Positions 5,650 to 7,390 of a DNA stretch of 7,390 nucleotides are shown piece after piece (position 1 is the first letter of the stretch; each line of letters begins with the position of its first letter). Both the position numbers and the translations under genes were made by a program. The notes under the pieces are model-generated. The model made no database searches. It was not told the origin of the DNA and saw only the letters and a list, made by a program, of their open reading frames with translations. The stretch is from Anaerolineae bacterium (GTDB lineage Bacteria; Chloroflexota; Anaerolineae; 4572-78; J111). The DNA lies in NCBI GenBank assembly GCA_020433785.1, contig JAGRCC010000650.1:1-7390 (forward strand), read 5' to 3'.

Positions 5650-7390
5650 ACAACCTCCTGTTTTATAATTTCTAAGCCAAGAGTACGGCTTAATATGAGG
5701 GTATAGTTAGGCACCTCCGTACAGCAGCCTGCTTCAAAAACCGCAACCCGCAGGTGGCGCAGGGCGGCTTGTTTCTGCCAGGCGCTGGGAGGGGCTTGCT
5801 GAATAAAATAATGAAACAACGCTTTATGTTGAATGGTGATGCTGTTTTGGTGAATAAATTGAACGTGCTGAAAAGGTACCGGCTCGGTCAGGTCGATGAC
5901 AAGCTCGCCTGTTGGGCTATCAATAACATGTTTCCCGGCGCTGCGCTGCAAGCAGACCAGCGTAATTCCGGCATCGATATCGCGGGTTTGGGCGCGGAAC
6001 GTGTGGTGAACTTCGGGATTGTCTTCATCTAACCCGCTCACCGCTTGCTTAAGCAGCCGGGAGTTATGCGGCGCTAAGATAAGTTGCCCGGCCGCTTTTT
6101 GCTCTGCGGTTCGATTATCGTCCTCCATCTTCCGTTCGGCTGCCTGAATAGCCTCGCGCTGAGCCGCCGTGATGTTTTGCAACAAAGATAAATCGCCATA
6201 AACCTGCTCGATGAGGGTGGTGGTATCGGCAGGCAAGGTGGCCGTGCCGCCTTTGGCCTGCAGGGCAAAAAACGAGCGCAACAGAACCGAACGGGCATAG
6301 ACATAGGTGTCAGCCTCAAATGTCGGTAGTCCGTCACCATCTATCTCGGCCGGTTCAATAATGACAAGCTGCCGGGGCAGGCCGTGTCGTGCCTCGGCTG
6401 AACGGTCGTGGCGGTGCAGCCGCCCGGCCCGCTGAATGATCAGGTCAATCGGGGCCAGGTCGGTTAGCATCAAATCAAAGTCCAAATCAAGGCTCTGCTC
6501 AATAACCTGCGTTGCTACAACAATGGCTTTGGTGGGGCGCAACTGTCCGTTCTCCGGCTTGCCAAATTTGGCCAACACCCGTTCTTCAATAGCCTTACGC
6601 CACACCGGCGGAAAGCGGGCGTGAAAGAGCATCAGATCATCGTCCGGCAGGTCAAGTGTTCCGGCTTGGCGAGCCTCGTCTAACACCTGGTAAATCTCCT
6701 GCGCTCGGCGCACGGTATTACAGATAACGGCGGCACAGCCCCCCTGGGCTAGCGCCTGCTGCAAGTAGGCCACAATATCGGTCGGCTTGCGGCCCACATC
6801 CCAGGCTAGCTGCACGGTCACATCGGCGGGCGGGGGTAATTCAATAAGCTGCGCTTCTTGATTGGCGGCAGCGATAGTCAGGCTGGGGTATTGGCCGCTT
6901 GGGGTTAGCGTTGCGCCGCTATAGGCTTTAACCAGCTTGCGCCGGGTTGCGGCGGGCAAGGTCGCCGAGAGAAGAATAACGGAACTACCCACGGCGTGAA
7001 GCCAGACCAGCAACCGCTCAAACAGGGTACTCATAAAGGTATCATAAGCGTGAACCTCATCAAAGATAATGACCTTATGACTCAGGCCAAATAGCCGCAC
7101 AAAAAAGTGGCGGGTTTGCAAGATACTTAAAAAAGTTTGGTCCACCGTCCCCACGCCAAAGGGTGCCAACAGCGTGCGTTTGCGCGGCGTAAACCAACTT
7201 TCGGCCAAAACACCGCTGTGGGCATCATCGCCCACGGTTTGCAGCTCCACTTTTTCTTTAAGCGTGTCTTGCCAGGCGGCTTGCCCGTGAACCAGGTGGT
7301 AGTTAAGGCGCTGCTCCGGGTAGCGGTGGTTGAGAAAATGGCCCATGCGTTCATACATTTGGTTGCTGGTGGCCTGGGTGGGCATGGCCA
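5646..7390 (-). CDS. cas3: CRISPR-associated helicase/nuclease Cas3, 5' part beyond the window
   Basis: Cas3 is recruited by target-bound Cascade, then unwinds and degrades the DNA using an SF2 helicase with a single-strand nuclease HD domain. The window shows about 580 C-terminal residues. Numbering from the Met at 7385, motifs in order are PTQATSNQM (2-10, motif Ia region), LLAPFGVGTVDQ (72-83), the DEVH box (109-112, motif II), SAT (140-142, motif III), FHARFP (254-259), ATQVIEQSLDLDFD (291-304, motif V) and QRAGRLHRH (318-326, motif VI). The rest is the C-terminal domain. The frame stays open to the right edge, and the Met at 7385 lies within the helicase core just before motif Ia, so it is not the start. 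Walker A and any HD domain are missing only because of the window edge, which also means HD fusion cannot be confirmed here. The stop overlaps the cas8e ATG (ATGA), and the last codons carry its Shine-Dalgarno. Confidence 0.96.
   Translation of the reverse strand, partial: AMPTQATSNQMYERMGHFLNHRYPEQRLNYHLVHGQAAWQDTLKEKVELQTVGDDAHSGVLAESWFTPRKRTLLAPFGVGTVDQTFLSILQTRHFFVRLFGLSHKVIIFDEVHAYDTFMSTLFERLLVWLHAVGSSVILLSATLPAATRRKLVKAYSGATLTPSGQYPSLTIAAANQEAQLIELPPPADVTVQLAWDVGRKPTDIVAYLQQALAQGGCAAVICNTVRRAQEIYQVLDEARQAGTLDLPDDDLMLFHARFPPVWRKAIEERVLAKFGKPENGQLRPTKAIVVATQVIEQSLDLDFDLMLTDLAPIDLIIQRAGRLHRHDRSAEARHGLPRQLVIIEPAEIDGDGLPTFEADTYVYARSVLLRSFFALQAKGGTATLPADTTTLIEQVYGDLSLLQNITAAQREAIQAAERKMEDDNRTAEQKAAGQLILAPHNSRLLKQAVSGLDEDNPEVHHTFRAQTRDIDAGITLVCLQRSAGKHVIDSPTGELVIDLTEPVPFQHVQFIHQNSITIQHKALFHYFIQQAPPSAWQKQAALRHLRVAVFEAGCCTEVPNYTLILSRTLGLEIIKQEVV

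Noticed and set aside
5754..6032. A 92-codon plus-strand frame opposite the cas3 C-terminal region
   Set aside because: It lies wholly within well-supported cas3 coding sequence, with no RBS or recognisable product.
7383..7385. ATG at 7385 as the start of a short stand-alone helicase
   Set aside because: The frame is open to the window edge, and the residues after this Met are helicase motif Ia, so Walker A must lie upstream. The Met is internal to cas3.

Overview
The window holds most of a type I-E CRISPR-Cas effector operon, all on the minus strand. In transcription order, which runs from right to left, it contains: the 3' two thirds of cas3 (5646-7390), cas8e/cse1 (4093-5649), an extra gene for a 471-residue protein with a C-terminal PD-(D/E)XK nuclease-like domain (2662-4077), cse2/cas11 (2097-2654), cas7e (731-1897), cas5e (8-727), and the first bases of what is very probably cas6e (1-8). 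No CRISPR array, cas1, cas2, RNA gene or mobile element is visible. The HD domain and Walker A part of cas3 lie beyond the right edge, and the rest of cas6e lies beyond the left edge.

The Cas genes are GC-rich and tightly packed. cas3 and cas8e overlap by ATGA, cas7 and cas5e are 3 nt apart, and cas5e and cas6e overlap by TAATG. Each has a Shine-Dalgarno sequence, usually inside the last codons of the gene before it. Together they encode Cascade (Cas8e, Cse2, Cas7, Cas5, Cas6), the crRNA-guided surveillance complex that finds target DNA, and Cas3, the helicase-nuclease it recruits to degrade that DNA. All Cascade genes seen in full look intact.

Two things break the canonical layout. The first is the nuclease-like gene between cas8e and cse2. 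It is clearly more AT-rich than its neighbours, yet it sits cleanly in the operon: it is co-directional, 15 nt after cas8e and 7 nt before cse2, and its last codons carry the cse2 ribosome binding site. It could be an acquired defence gene riding in the operon or an accessory effector of this system. The sequence alone cannot decide. The second is a 199-bp gap between cse2 and cas7, which holds a perfect 7-bp inverted repeat, a possible 29-codon ORF and a very strong ribosome binding site for cas7.

The organism is a bacterium. The Cas protein style and moderately high GC would suit Chloroflexota, for example Anaerolineae-like lineages, but this is a weak impression and not a determination.
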